Assembly: GCA_023512835.1 (NCBI GenBank)
Contig: CM042091.1
Location: 4,821,079 to 4,885,078 of the forward strand
Origin: Taxillus chinensis
Lineage: Eukaryota > Streptophyta > Magnoliopsida > Santalales > Loranthaceae
Length of the DNA stretch: 64,000 nt
Direction: 5' to 3'
Positions within the stretch are counted from its first letter, which is position 1. Every line of letters starts with the position of its first letter. The position numbers were made by a program, and so were the translations under genes. The notes beneath the pieces are model-generated. The model saw nothing but the letters and a program-made list of their open reading frames with translations. It did not search any database and was not told the origin of the DNA. Shown piece after piece: positions 50,057 to 62,099 of this stretch.

Positions 50057-51834
50057 TTATGGATTGATTTCCTCAGAAGTCCAATACTTTTCGCCATTTA
50101 AATTTTGCCGGGATATGTATGCAATCCTCTCATTACTCTTCAGATTCAGATAGTCAACCTGTGAATCCTGGAAGTCCATAACTCTAGTAGGCCGAAAATA
50201 TAAATAACTGAAATGATCATTGATCAGTTCTAGAAAAGAGAAGCAATATAAATTGGACCTGATCTGGATCTAGAACCAGGAGGCAAAATGCGTCTACAGG
50301 ACCTGCAGAGGAATCTAGAGAGAACTCCGCTGGATGTTTATCATATAGACATGGGATACCTGGACTAGGCCCCAAGTACTGCAACCTTGATTTGGGAGAA
50401 CTGGCAAACCATGCTTTTTCTCTTTGCTGCAATATAAGCTCAAAAAATTGAGCACATGAACATGAAGATTATTAAATATACGAACACAAGAACATGCATA
50501 TGTCCACAGGACATGATCATTGTTTTCGTAAGGATGATAACAAATAGAATGTATTTTTCATATTCAATGGGAATTGGGAACTTGAGGTAAGATTGATTAA
50601 TTCAACTGGGACGGGAACAACTATGATCCTAGCTGAATGGTTGAAAATGAACTTTTATTAGCATCATAGAATTACTTAGGTTATGTAACATGATTAAGGT
50701 ACCCTATGAACAGGTCTGGGAAAATCCTTGTATGGCTTCTTGGATTTCTCTATAATGGGGAATATGACCAACCATGGTTCGAATGTATACACAATGAATT
50801 TCATAACACATTAACACCATGAAAGTACAAGCAATTATGGTTTAAACCCAAAACCCTCTTACATTACATCCTCTCTGAACTCCCACGGCTACCCTATTGC
50901 GTCTCTCAAAATAATCCATAAAATTGGGAATCTCCATATATATGGAAAACTAAGGTAGACAGGTCTAATCAAATGAGGCATTAAATAAAAGCACGGTTAT
51001 ATGTTTGCCACAAACCGAACACAATATCTCATTATATAACAAAACCATCACTGCTGCAAGCAATATGAAAGGTATTATACAATGATGCACCATGCACATT
51101 TCACAAAAGCTTATTATAATCATGTTGCCTGGGTTTCCAAGGAAGTCTAAAGATATTAGCATCCATTAAGGTTGCTGTTAAGTTTCATGTAAGTTAGGAA
51201 ATCCAAAAAACAATTTTAGCGTTTTCAGACCAGCATTACAGCAAAAGTTGTGGATGGTCCAAACCGTCTAATGAATCTCATCTCACCTGAAGCTTTAAGG
51301 GGTCAGAATTTGAACCATCAATAACATCAATTTTCCCGTTAATTCGGAATTGCTCCCACGAATCCGTAAAATACCAGCATATCTAAAACATCAAACAGTT
51401 TGTTTCAAATCAACCCCAATGGAACACGCAATAAACCAGTACTGGATTAAAGTTTCCAAAGGAAAATGGATGCGATTCAAGATAAAAGAAATTAGCAAAT
51501 AAATTTGAAACTTCGACAGATAAAATTGAGGTGGAAGTATGTATACCTCAGCAAATGGGCAATGTTTAAGCTCTTCAATCTGCATGCGATTAATACAAAC
51601 CAAGAATTACTCGTAGTATCAAATAAGGAAACAAGGCACCACCGAGTGCTTACTGCACAAGTGTGAAGGTAAAGTACCACGAACAATTAAACTGTAAAAC
51701 AAAAGCAACGTAATGAGAAACACCTTGCGGCTTCGGAAATCTGTGTTGATTTGGATTTTTTCAGAGTCTCCCAGAAAGCCTCTGTAAATTCCACAACCCA
51801 TCAAAATAACACGCTCATTCATATATTGGAATAA

Positions 51835-51887
<53 letters not shown>

Positions 51888-52123
51888 AAAACAACAGTAC
51901 GATTTGAAGGCCTCCCATTGGATCCGATTGTTGCCTGAAAACCCAACACAAGAAAGTGATTGAAGACATTGACGGTGTAAGGAAAAAAAAAAACAAAACA
52001 AAAAAGAACAGAGGAATTGGTTGGGTATGGTACGAGGTGAAAGAAGGAAGAGTGCTTGGCATTGGCGTTGGATTCTAATGCTTTCAGGAGCAGGTGCTTC
52101 CATGGCGCCGTTACCGTTGCCAT
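50057..52123 (-). CDS. Pyridoxamine 5'-phosphate oxidase-like FMN-binding protein
   Basis: Seven exons join in frame: 52123-52034, 51934-51885, 51781-51724, 51579-51547, 51382-51287, 50426-50259 and 50158-50057. They total 597 nt, 198 residues, the length I recall for Arabidopsis At2g46580. Key blocks in order are [103 protein letters not shown] and a C-terminal [12 protein letters not shown]. The [12 protein letters not shown] and TDFRSRK segments form the FMN-binding split barrel of the PPOX family, which oxidises B6 vitamers or related substrates. The exact substrate of this plant clade is uncertain. All junctions have GT-AG sites and consistent phase. Intron 2 begins GTCTCTCTC and carries a (CT)n run directly after the donor. 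Confidence 0.93.
51837..51882. repeat. (AG)n microsatellite at a splice donor
   Basis: About 46 bp of AG dinucleotide (CT on the coding strand) begins immediately after the intron 2 GT of the PPOX-like gene. Repeat length changes would alter intron sequence from position +3 or +4. Confidence 0.92.
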
Positions 52124-52199
52124 CTGACCTAAAACCCTTCTCCTCAATCCTCACTTTCCCCAAATCCCTCTCCACTCTGCAGCCTCCTCGATGATCTGT

Positions 52200-53468
52200 G
52201 TTACTACGGACTATCTATGGTCTGCTTGGAACTTGCGTGAGAAGAAGAGCAATGCTATATAGTATGTACTCCAAAATTCCTCTTATATATACGCAGTTAT
52301 GTATTTTAAAAATAAATAAATAAAATAAAATGTTAATTGAGAATAAAATAAATTTTATATTCAATTGTTTCGATGAATGGTCGCTCCTAGTCCTACATAA
52401 TCATGATCAAAGTCTAGCCCAATAGCTTCTATAGATTGCAAGGTTTGAGGAGAAAAGTTCAGCTAATAGGCGAAAATGTTAATCTGGCGAATGAAAAGGG
52501 TTGAGTTTGGTAGCTCATTTGATAAGTAGAAATGTATTTAGGAATAATTAAATACATAAGCAATCGAAATTAATTTTTTTTGTCTTTTATTTGATATATA
52601 AAAATAATAAATTAAGACAATTATAAAAATATATTTATCATTATCATTATCCTCCTCAACCTTAATCATATCCTCATTATCACTCTCGGGTCATGGTAGC
52701 AAAAAAAATATATGATAAGCTTAGTGGTGGTGTTTGGCGAGGCGGCGAGGCAACAACGTCAACGATAATTCAATTGTAGCATGTTGCAGTGGCAAGAATA
52801 ATGTTTGCACTACATTGACATGGATCATTGATAGCGACTTCAATGTAGTCGCCTTTAATTTCTATGTCATTAGTTGATTTGGATGAATCAGTGAAAATTC
52901 AGGTAGAAGATGATGGAGGTAAAAGTGCTGACACAATGGAAGAATATCAGCGTTGAACTCGCCATCATTGTTGGAGATGGAAGAATAGGACACAAGTGTT
53001 GGCACAGTCATCAAACAACAGTTCGTGCGCGAGGGAAAAAATCTTGATGGGATACAAAGCTCAATCAATCCCTCTAGAGATACCATCCATGCAAAGGAAC
53101 CTCATGATGGAGATACAAGTGTCAGTCGATCCTTTAATGAGCAAGATGGTAAAATCTTAGACTTTTAAAGGAACAAACACAAAGGAATCCTGTTGCCACT
53201 GGTTGGATATTAGGGCGGCGAAGTACCCGGAGCGATAATAGACGATGGTTGAATGAATGTAAATTGTGATAGTGAGGTTATCGGTAACGGAGAGGATGCC
53301 GGCGAAGGGTTTGGGTGAGATAGGTTCAACAATGTAAGAGAGTGATTTTTGCCTTTTGGGTGTAACGTGCAAAAATAAATAAATAAAGAAGTTCTTTCAT
53401 ATAAAGAAACATTTGTAAACCTGATATATGAATGATTAATTTATTTCATGTTAGCATACTAAACGTGA

Positions 53469-53517
<49 letters not shown>

Positions 53518-54845
53518 TTGTTTTCTTTCCTTTTTGAGTATCAAACATGGCCTAGGTTTGAGATCAATCTTATCAATTCAATTTATGTATTACAATCATA
53601 TTATATGAAACATCAAAAATCTTAATAATTACATTCATTAAATATAATGTTCACGATATTTATATTAAAAATTAGAATAATTTAATAAATTGTATTATTA
53701 TAGTAATAATCTAAGTTTACAATTATATATGTAAATTATTGTTTAAATTTATTATTTATTTATTTTACCTCTTGAAGTCATGATTCTAAAAAGAGAAAAA
53801 GTATAAGTATGTGAAAAGGGAAAAAAAATGAGAAAAAAACAAGTTAGAAATGTAATTGCTCTATAAAAACTGATAGATAATGGCTTGTTTTTTTTTTTTG
53901 ATCAAATAAGAATGACATATATATACGTTGATACTAGAGATTAAGCTCTTAATTAAATCTCAATTAAATATTTTATATATTATAAATTTATCTAATTCTT
54001 TAATCTATAAAAGTTGTTAAATTTACAATATTCTAAATTTATCTAATTATTTTATCCATATACGCACGCATTGATTTACACCTATTGCATCTCTTAACAA
54101 GATTCAAAACATTAGCACCTAAAAAAATATAAAATATTTGATTATGCAAAATAATTATTTTAAAATTATTATAATGTGTATTTTTTAAACAATAAAAATC
54201 AATGCATTTTCACATTATTAAAATCATTTATAATTATATATATATATATATTAAATGACTGAGAAAAACAGTAGGCTACCTTAAAAAAGAAAAAGTTACT
54301 ACTTTAAAACAACAAAAAAAAAATCTATGACCCCCCAGTTGCCATGTGTGTCCTTGCGATTGTTAATTAAAACTTTCATTTTTTTCTTTTTAATTTACAT
54401 ACGTCTTGGAATGCCTCCTAGAACTAGCGATCCTTAAATTATTTGTTTCTGTCCATTTGCACCTCTACTATTGTTCATAGATCGCACTCAAACTCTTAAT
54501 TAAAAAGAAAGTGCCAACCTCTGAACTCTCAACACCAAAAGGCGCTCCCGTGCACCCATGCCCCATCAAATTTTAAAGGAAAAGTTTATTACTTGCGGAT
54601 TATGTAAGTAAAAATTTATCTGCTCACCTGTTTATCTAAGTGAATTTCTGAAATTTAGTTTTTGTAAATGAATCTGAGGTCTATATTAACTAATAAAAAT
54701 ACCTAATAGATGTGAGGTTTGTAATCATATTAAGATCACTGGAACACCATTTCATTTGGTTTCTAGGAGTACACAATTTTAAAGTTAATTCATATTCACT
54801 TGTGTAATTTTCATAGCAGGTAAATATTGTCATATTTATTTGTTG
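52200..54845. other. Intergenic DNA upstream of the PPOX-like gene
   Basis: The PPOX promoter should lie at the left end, but no clear element is visible. A moderately GC-rich patch at 52720-53370 has minus-strand open frames (for example 52862-53086) with no recognisable domain. (TA)n at 53477-53513. Confidence 0.5.
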
Positions 54846-54849
54846 AAAT

Positions 54850-55560
54850 ATAAAAATGAAGTCTTGAAACTTTTAATATTTTCTAAACAAGAGTTAAAAT
54901 TCAGTTAAGTTTGAAAACTATATATTTTAGGAGCAATAGAGGATGAGAATACACATTTATAGAGTTCAAGGAATTTGTACCTCCTGAGGCAATATGCTTG
55001 AAACTACTTTTTTCTTATTCACCATAGTCAAATGTTATAGTTGTGAGAAAAAATTAAACTTTAACTAAAATGTTAAATTTTATGTTATTGACTATTTGAA
55101 TACATGATTGTTATTGGAACGAAAGTATCTTAACTGCTAATTACATCTTGAATAGAGTTTCACACTCTAAATTAGATTCTATTCCTTTTAAATTTGGCAT
55201 AGACATCTTTATAGGTTTGGCACTTTTAAAGCTTGGGATTGTATTTCTTGACCTAAAGAAGCCTAATGTGGGAACTAGGACTAATATTTGTGTCTTTCTG
55301 GGCATTGAGTGCCAATGATAGTTTCTATACCTTTCAACTAATTCATTTATTGAATATTTACTTTTTTTACGATAAATTCCTTTAAGATAAAGGTTAAACT
55401 AGCCTAGGATTTACTAATATAATTTCTAGAACAACTATCAGATTGGAAGCAAAAACTTTTGTCACTAGTTCTCTTAAAGATATATGAGAAAGGCCCATTA
55501 AGAATATTCTTAAGAGATAAAGTACACAATGACCATATGAACTTTATAGCCTACTAAGTT
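54850..55560 (+). mobile_element. Decayed Ty1/copia retrotransposon, integrase region
   Basis: In broken frames the plus strand reads NVIVVRKN, a stop and TLTKMLNFMLL, corresponding to copia NGVAERRNRTL. It continues YWNESILTANYILNRVSHSK, then KFGIDIFIGLA, then KKPNVGTRTNICVFLG. These are consecutive landmarks of the copia integrase C-terminal half. Stops and frameshifts are frequent. No LTRs or reverse transcriptase were recognised around it. Confidence 0.78.
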
Positions 55561-55564
55561 AGTG

Positions 55565-55737
55565 GTGATCCATCATTTTATAATGAAATAGTGAGATCTA
55601 GGGATGCTTAAATGTTATTTTAATTAAAATATGTGTGTGCGAGTGTGTAATATATATATATATATATATATATACACGTAATTGGTATTTTTAAAAAATA
55701 AAATATTATTACTATACTACTACTAATATGTTATTTT

Positions 55738-55784
<47 letters not shown>

Positions 55785-57130
55785 ATTATGTAATTGAATT
55801 ACATAAAAGACATATAGGTTAATAGTCAGATCTCTCTTATATACACTAGTGGTCTTGGGTTCTAGTCTTAATAGCTACATATAGATTTAGGACTCAATTT
55901 CTTTCGATAAGGGCAGGAATTGGGTTCTACAGCGGATGATGGTGAAGGCTTTGGTGAGCATTGATGGGTAAATTCGAAAAAATTTTGTGAATTCGAATTC
56001 TGTTTAAGCATTTGCATTGCAAGAGAGTGGTGGTTGAAAGGCATTTGTTTAGGGAAGTGATGAAATAAATCTTGCTTCGTGATGTGAGGAAATCATTATT
56101 TTAATTAAAATAATATTTAAATGGTTTAACTTGACTAACGAAACTTAACTAAAAGCCAAATTCATATAAACAATAGAGTTTATTGACAAAAGCAAATGCC
56201 CTTTGATGAAGTTTATCATCATGATGTGAATAAATAGAAACATAGTTGTAGAGGGGCCTTCAGACCCTCTTCAATTACTGTATGAATCTAGTTCGTAGAG
56301 AGGAGGAGATAATTAGTTTAAAAATTATTATTTTGTTTCATAGTACATATATAATGAACTTAGTATAAAATTTTAATCTTAATTTCTTTATATGACATAT
56401 ATGATATAAAATAAAACAATATATTAAATATAATGTGAGAATCAATTTTGTTTTATACATTTTTAAAAAGACATGGTTATTTTATTTTATTATTATTTAA
56501 CATATATAACGAGTTTTATTAATTGTGACAAATATAATTTATTTTATAGTTTGTAATATTATTTTTAAATATAATTAAAAATTATTTACAGATAAACATT
56601 TGTTTGTAAAACAAGATATTTATATGTATGTGGTTGACTGATTGTATTTTAATATAAAGAAATATATCATTATAATTTGTTATATTGATGATATATTATT
56701 TTATAATAGGAAATTTTTATTTGCAGGGCAGTGTAAGTAATTTGCAAAAAAATTAATATCAATTTAACAATAACAACTTATATAACATTGTCCTTTATAA
56801 TATTTTGTTAAATATTTAATCATATTTTATTAAATATTTAATACTCTTTATGCCAAACAAATTTTGATTTTTCTTTCATCCTATTACATATCATCAACGG
56901 AATTATCCTTTTATCAAAAAAAAAAATATATACACAATCAACTCGTATGGTCATAAATTCGTGACTAATATAACAGACTGACTTATAAATTTATTATTTT
57001 TTCATCCGGCTACTTCTATGATATGTTACCATGTCAATGATGTCATCAATGTTACCCATTCAAAATATACTTATTTTTGTTCTTTATAAAATAAGATTAC
57101 CCACATTCATTCGCACCGTCGTCCCGTCTA

Positions 57131-57176
<46 letters not shown>

Positions 57177-60100
57177 CTTTTAAAACGTTTTTTAAAACCA
57201 CCCAACACGTGTGCGGAGTATTATTTAAGCGAGGATTTCTATAAATAAATAATATCACATAAATGACCATGTTAACCATTAAATACAAACAGACATGTGC
57301 GTACCGGTACCTGCGGGCCGGACATGTTTTGGTTTATGGACGCCAACAAATATATATAATTTCTCGACGACAAATTTGGTCCCACGTATTTGTGTACTCA
57401 ATTATTTGTTTGTGATAGAAGCGTTTTTATTTATTTATGTTTATTATTATTAGAGGAAGCTTTCATCCCCGGAATTTAAATATATTAAATTCACACTCTC
57501 AACCGTTAACTATTAAGCCCAGCAGGCCAGCAATCACCAACCATGACCATATCATTTTGATGCTTTCATGGAAGAATAAATATTTATGCAATAAATTTGC
57601 AGTTTTGTTATGAAATTGGGATCAATTAAATGGTTATAATTTTTTTTTCTCTTCTTCTAAATTGATAAGTTATTATGTCCGTCATAATTATTTAAAAATA
57701 ATCTTACCACTATTGTAAGTAGCATTAATTATTTTCTCAATAATTCATTATAAGGGATTAGTGGAACAAAAACATGTTACTAACTATATTTTAACACTTT
57801 AGGTGTAGGTTTCAGAACATATACAAAAATAGAAATGAAATCAAAGGAGATGACACACACAGAAATGAATATATAGCGTTGGTTATAACACAAGGAAAAA
57901 TAAATTTGGAATGAGACACTTTGATTCACGAATCTCGAATATTTGGTATTTGTCGGTCAGCGTCTCTGGCGGTCTGTTTGGAAAGTAAACCCCGTTTCCA
58001 TGGAATAGAAAAATGAGAAAAATCAAAATGTAGGCCACACAGTAGTGCGTGTGCTGATGGTGCCACTTGGAACTTACGGTGTCCACGCACATCACGAGCT
58101 CAGCTAACATTCTCAATGCTCTTAACAAGCTCTTAATCTAATCTAATCAAAGTATCAAAGTTTCTAATTAATAAAAGCACGCTGCTTCCTTGCTTGCTTA
58201 ATTTGAACACCCCGCACTCGTGCATCAAATCACGTATCATTTAGATAGAGAATATGCGCTATGAAAATGGTTAATTTAAATATGCGCTATGAAAATGGTT
58301 GTTTTCGTTTTTTTTTTTTAAATTTTTATAGAGAATATTTTTCAAATCACGTATCATTTAGATAGCTTTTCAACGATGATTTAAATTAATTTTTACTTTT
58401 CTACAATAGCTTTTTTTAATTATTTTTTTATATTATTACAATAATACTTTTACTCTTAATTTTTTTTTGTTTATCTTTTTTCTTTTTATCTTTTAATTAT
58501 CACTTTTTGATTACTTTTTTATATACATAATTTAACAATACTTTTCAATACACTTAGAAATACAATACAAATCTTATATAAAAAAAATTAAATATAAAAT
58601 TTTTATTGTAGAGAAATTTTGTCTTTTTTATTTTTATTTCCCTAATTAAAAGAGTGACGCATGTCTTTAGAGGGGGAAACGCTCAATTGCAAACTAATAC
58701 TTGAGTCATTGATTTGTCAGCCCATGACAAGTTAAATGTTTTGGTAAATATTTCGGACTATCTATTTCTCTCAGGTACTAAAAAAGCAGGTTTGAGGAAT
58801 GCTAGTGTATAAGAAGTCTTTTTTTTTTTCTTGTTTTAGGTTGTTTGTAGTCCATGGGCCTTTAAAGGTTATTGCCTTGTATTTCTTGTTTCTTGTTTTA
58901 ATAAAATAAGCTTTATTTATTTAAAAATAATAATAAATAAAGAAAATATATTTATGTAAAAAATCCCTTGCTATTGCTTTTATCTGGCACAATTGATACT
59001 AATTTCCCTTGGTAATAATTGCGGGCAGAGTGAATCAAGCTCGAGCAAATCAAGTCCTTACCGTGAATCCTTACCATTATATATCTCTTAATTGCTTTAT
59101 TTACTTACTGAGTTTGAAAACATATATAATATTAATCATCAAATTATTATGTATATTAATTATACATGCGAAGAGAATAAAATAAGTTTTATTTATTTAA
59201 AAATAATAATAAATTTATTTTTAACTTTTTTTAAAAAAAATTATTTATTAATACATGCAAAGAAAATAAAAAGTGAGGAGAAATAAAAAATATTATAATA
59301 TTAAATGAAGAGTTATTTTATTGTTTTTATGATTTTTTTTTATTTTATAATATTAAATATAATATTATTTGACTTTTTGTTTATAAATAATAGAGAATTT
59401 TTTGAGTTGGCTAAACGATCATTTGTGGGAGTCAGCACTAATGACTAAATACAACTATTAACGTCGATGCAAGAAAAAGAAAAGTCATGACTGAATAGAG
59501 TCGAATTCGGATAAGTGCAACAATAGAAAAGCATGAGTTTTTTTTTCTTTTGTTTTTTGTTCCATTCATAACATCATTAAAAGCTTTTTAGGGTCATTGT
59601 AAGAAATAGTTTTCTCGGTCCCGTAAAACACTAGTGAAAGTAGGGGAAAATTAAAAGGCCAAACGATCGTTTTCGAAGTGCTAGAGTAAGGGATACGTTT
59701 CAATCTTTATTTTGTTTTGTTTTGTTTTTTTTTTTAGATTTTTTATCAAACATTGGAATTTGATTTCAAACGGATACCATTTGTCCAAATTCTGAATACG
59801 TCAATCGATATATTTATTTTCTTTCTAGAAACTCATCAACATCGTTTTCACGAACGCATCTAATGGAAGAAAAATCATGGATCTACTAATGCCCAGAGCG
59901 CATTTTTCTAGAAAAATGACAAAAGCATGTTAATGCCGGTTGTTATCCCACTTTTTTTATTCTTAATTTTAATTCTAATAATAGTTTAGTTCCCCTCAGA
60001 AAACCACTACGCCTCATGGTTCACTGGGTGCTTTATTTGATTATTAGACAACTATTTACCATACTTCAACTACTAGACATTAATTGATTTTCAAAATAAT

Positions 60101-60710
60101 AATAAAAAGTTGTTTATTAATTAATATTTTAAAACTGTACCTCAACTATGATTAGGTACGCGTGGGTCGATCCCTTATTTAATTTACACAACTAAATCAT
60201 AATGATACGTTTTCTATCCTTTGCATGTGGTTCCTGTTATAGTATTATTTTCTGGAAAACAATTACCAACAACTTATAGACTATAGATTGCTACACCCAA
60301 ACAAACACTGTGAGAGCGGTTGGGCATAAAAAGTGTCACATGCATATTCAAATCACGGACCATGCAATTAATTAATTGCGCAAGGCTTAAATTTAAGCCG
60401 TAAAATCTATAGCGATATTGGTTAATTAAAATTACTTCAATATTAAGACATCGCATTAAATATGATACATAACGTAAGCTTCATGCAGTTTCGGAATGTC
60501 ACGTTATATATATATATAGACATCCAAATCAAAATTAATTTGTTCACAAATTTGTTGTCTTCAATTCAGCCAACAGAGACGTTACACGCATGTAACCCGG
60601 CTGTCTCACGCGACAGCAACATATTCGATCGTGGGTGTAATGCCTGGATGCAATCCAATATTTGTAAACAAATTAATTAACTCTCTATTCGTTCCGCTAA
60701 TAATAGTTAT
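55565..60710. other. AT-rich intergenic DNA with microsatellites
   Basis: No gene supported. (TA)n at 55649-55672, 55744-55781 and 57130-57174. A local duplication of AATATGCGCTATGAAAATGG at about 58250 and 58281. The patch at 55880-56100 could be a further retroelement remnant but shows no recognisable domain. Confidence 0.55.
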
Positions 60711-60715
60711 TCCAT

Positions 60716-62070
60716 TCACACCAAAACTGATTCTGCAAAGGAATATAGCTCCATTGGATCTTCTTCGTCCTCTTTCGTCGTGTTCAACAGCTGCAGATAC
60801 TCCTCATAGAGCTTGTCTAGGGTGTTATCGATGACAGGCATAGGTGTTTCGCATCCCAAATCTGAGCCGTTGATAAAAGTTGCATCTTCAGGATCACCAA
60901 CCAAACAGCCAATTCCACCAGCGTCATCATCCTCTTCATCACGCCTAGCATCTTTGAAAATAGATCCCTCATTATGAACACCTTTTGGCGGTTCCTTATC
61001 GAATACCAATGATCCCTCCTCTACTCCCCCCTGCTGCATGTAGTATTGGGGCCTGATGATGGCCCCGAGTTGGGTTCGTGTCTCAAAGCTGCTCCGCCAT
61101 AGCAGAGCCGAGGGGGGGACGCTGAACCCTACACGGCTTGGGAAGGTAAATCTTGGGCCTCTCTGCAGCTGCTTCGATACGTGCTTTCCACGTGCTGCTG
61201 CTCTCTCCTTGGTTGTGACTGTTGCACTTCCTCGCCCTTGTTATCCTCTTTTTAAGGCCTTGCTGAGTGTGAGGCGACGATCGTGTTATGGCGAGTTTTC
61301 TACGGTTATCAATATTGTGGGGACGGTCATCATCAAATCCAGCTCGCCGCATTTGATGCCTTTTGCTGAGATGGGTGTTCCAATAATTCTTTATCTCGTT
61401 ATCTGTACGGCCGGGCAGCCTTCCAGCAATCAGAGACCATCGATTTCCTAGGAGGGAATGGAGTCTGATGATTAGGTCATCCTCATCAGGAGTGATGTTC
61501 CCCCTTTTGATATCTGGTTTCAAATAGTTCACCCATCTTAGCCTGCAACTTTTCCCGCATCTGAGCAGCCCTGTCATGCATCATGCATGTGTTTGTGATA
61601 CAATTTTTTTATAGTTAGATATGAAGGATAACATAAAGAAAACCATTCATATATAACTAAGCAAAAAGAGACAATTTAACCGATGAAGCACAACGTCAAA
61701 GCTTAGAATTTTCAACACCAGTGACCTCAAAAGGAAACGTATGTACATGTATATAGCGTGCATGTACGAGGAATGTTAGATGGGCAGCTTGTAATTTACA
61801 AGCCCACTATATATGTTAATAGGAATGTAACGACAAAATAAATTTAGAGCTAGCGAAGGCAATTAATAATGTTAATTAGCTAGTAAACGTACGCAAAATA
61901 CAGGGTATATATAGTTCATCGGTGAATCAATTACCAGCTATTTTGGGAACAGATCTCCAACGACCTTCACCGTGGGCTTGAATGCACTTAGTAAGCAGAT
62001 CGTCTTCAGTAGCCGTCCATGGACCTCTATTCAGCCTCTCCTCCTTTGTGCAACAAGGAGCCCTTCCCAT
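60716..62070 (-). CDS. R2R3-MYB transcription factor (proanthocyanidin-type), with a frameshift
   Basis: Exon 1 is 62070-61935 (ATG at 62070, donor GTAATT). Exon 2 is 61570-60716 (acceptor GACAG). R2 has Trp 18, 38 and 58, and R3 has Ile 71, Trp 90 and Trp 109. The bHLH-contact motif is present (D77-L78, R81, L85, L92, R96), so a TT8-like partner is likely. Together with [14 protein letters not shown] after the repeats, this resembles grape MYBPA1 and MYB5-like activators of proanthocyanidin genes, from memory. A seven-C run on the coding strand (61118-61112) shifts the frame and stops the protein at 61083-61085, after about 208 residues. With six Cs the frame would continue to the stop at 60716, giving 329 residues with an acidic C-terminus ([11 protein letters not shown]). 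No intron interrupts R3. Either an assembly error or a truncated allele. Confidence 0.85.
61112..61118 (-). other. Seven-base homopolymer causing a MYB frameshift
   Basis: Seven consecutive G on the plus strand. Downstream of it the original frame closes within about 10 codons, while the +1 alternative stays open for about 130 codons. That makes this run the most likely site of a one-base change. Confidence 0.75.
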
Positions 62071-62099
62071 CCCCTCACTCCTCTGTCCTGTGGAAGGAA

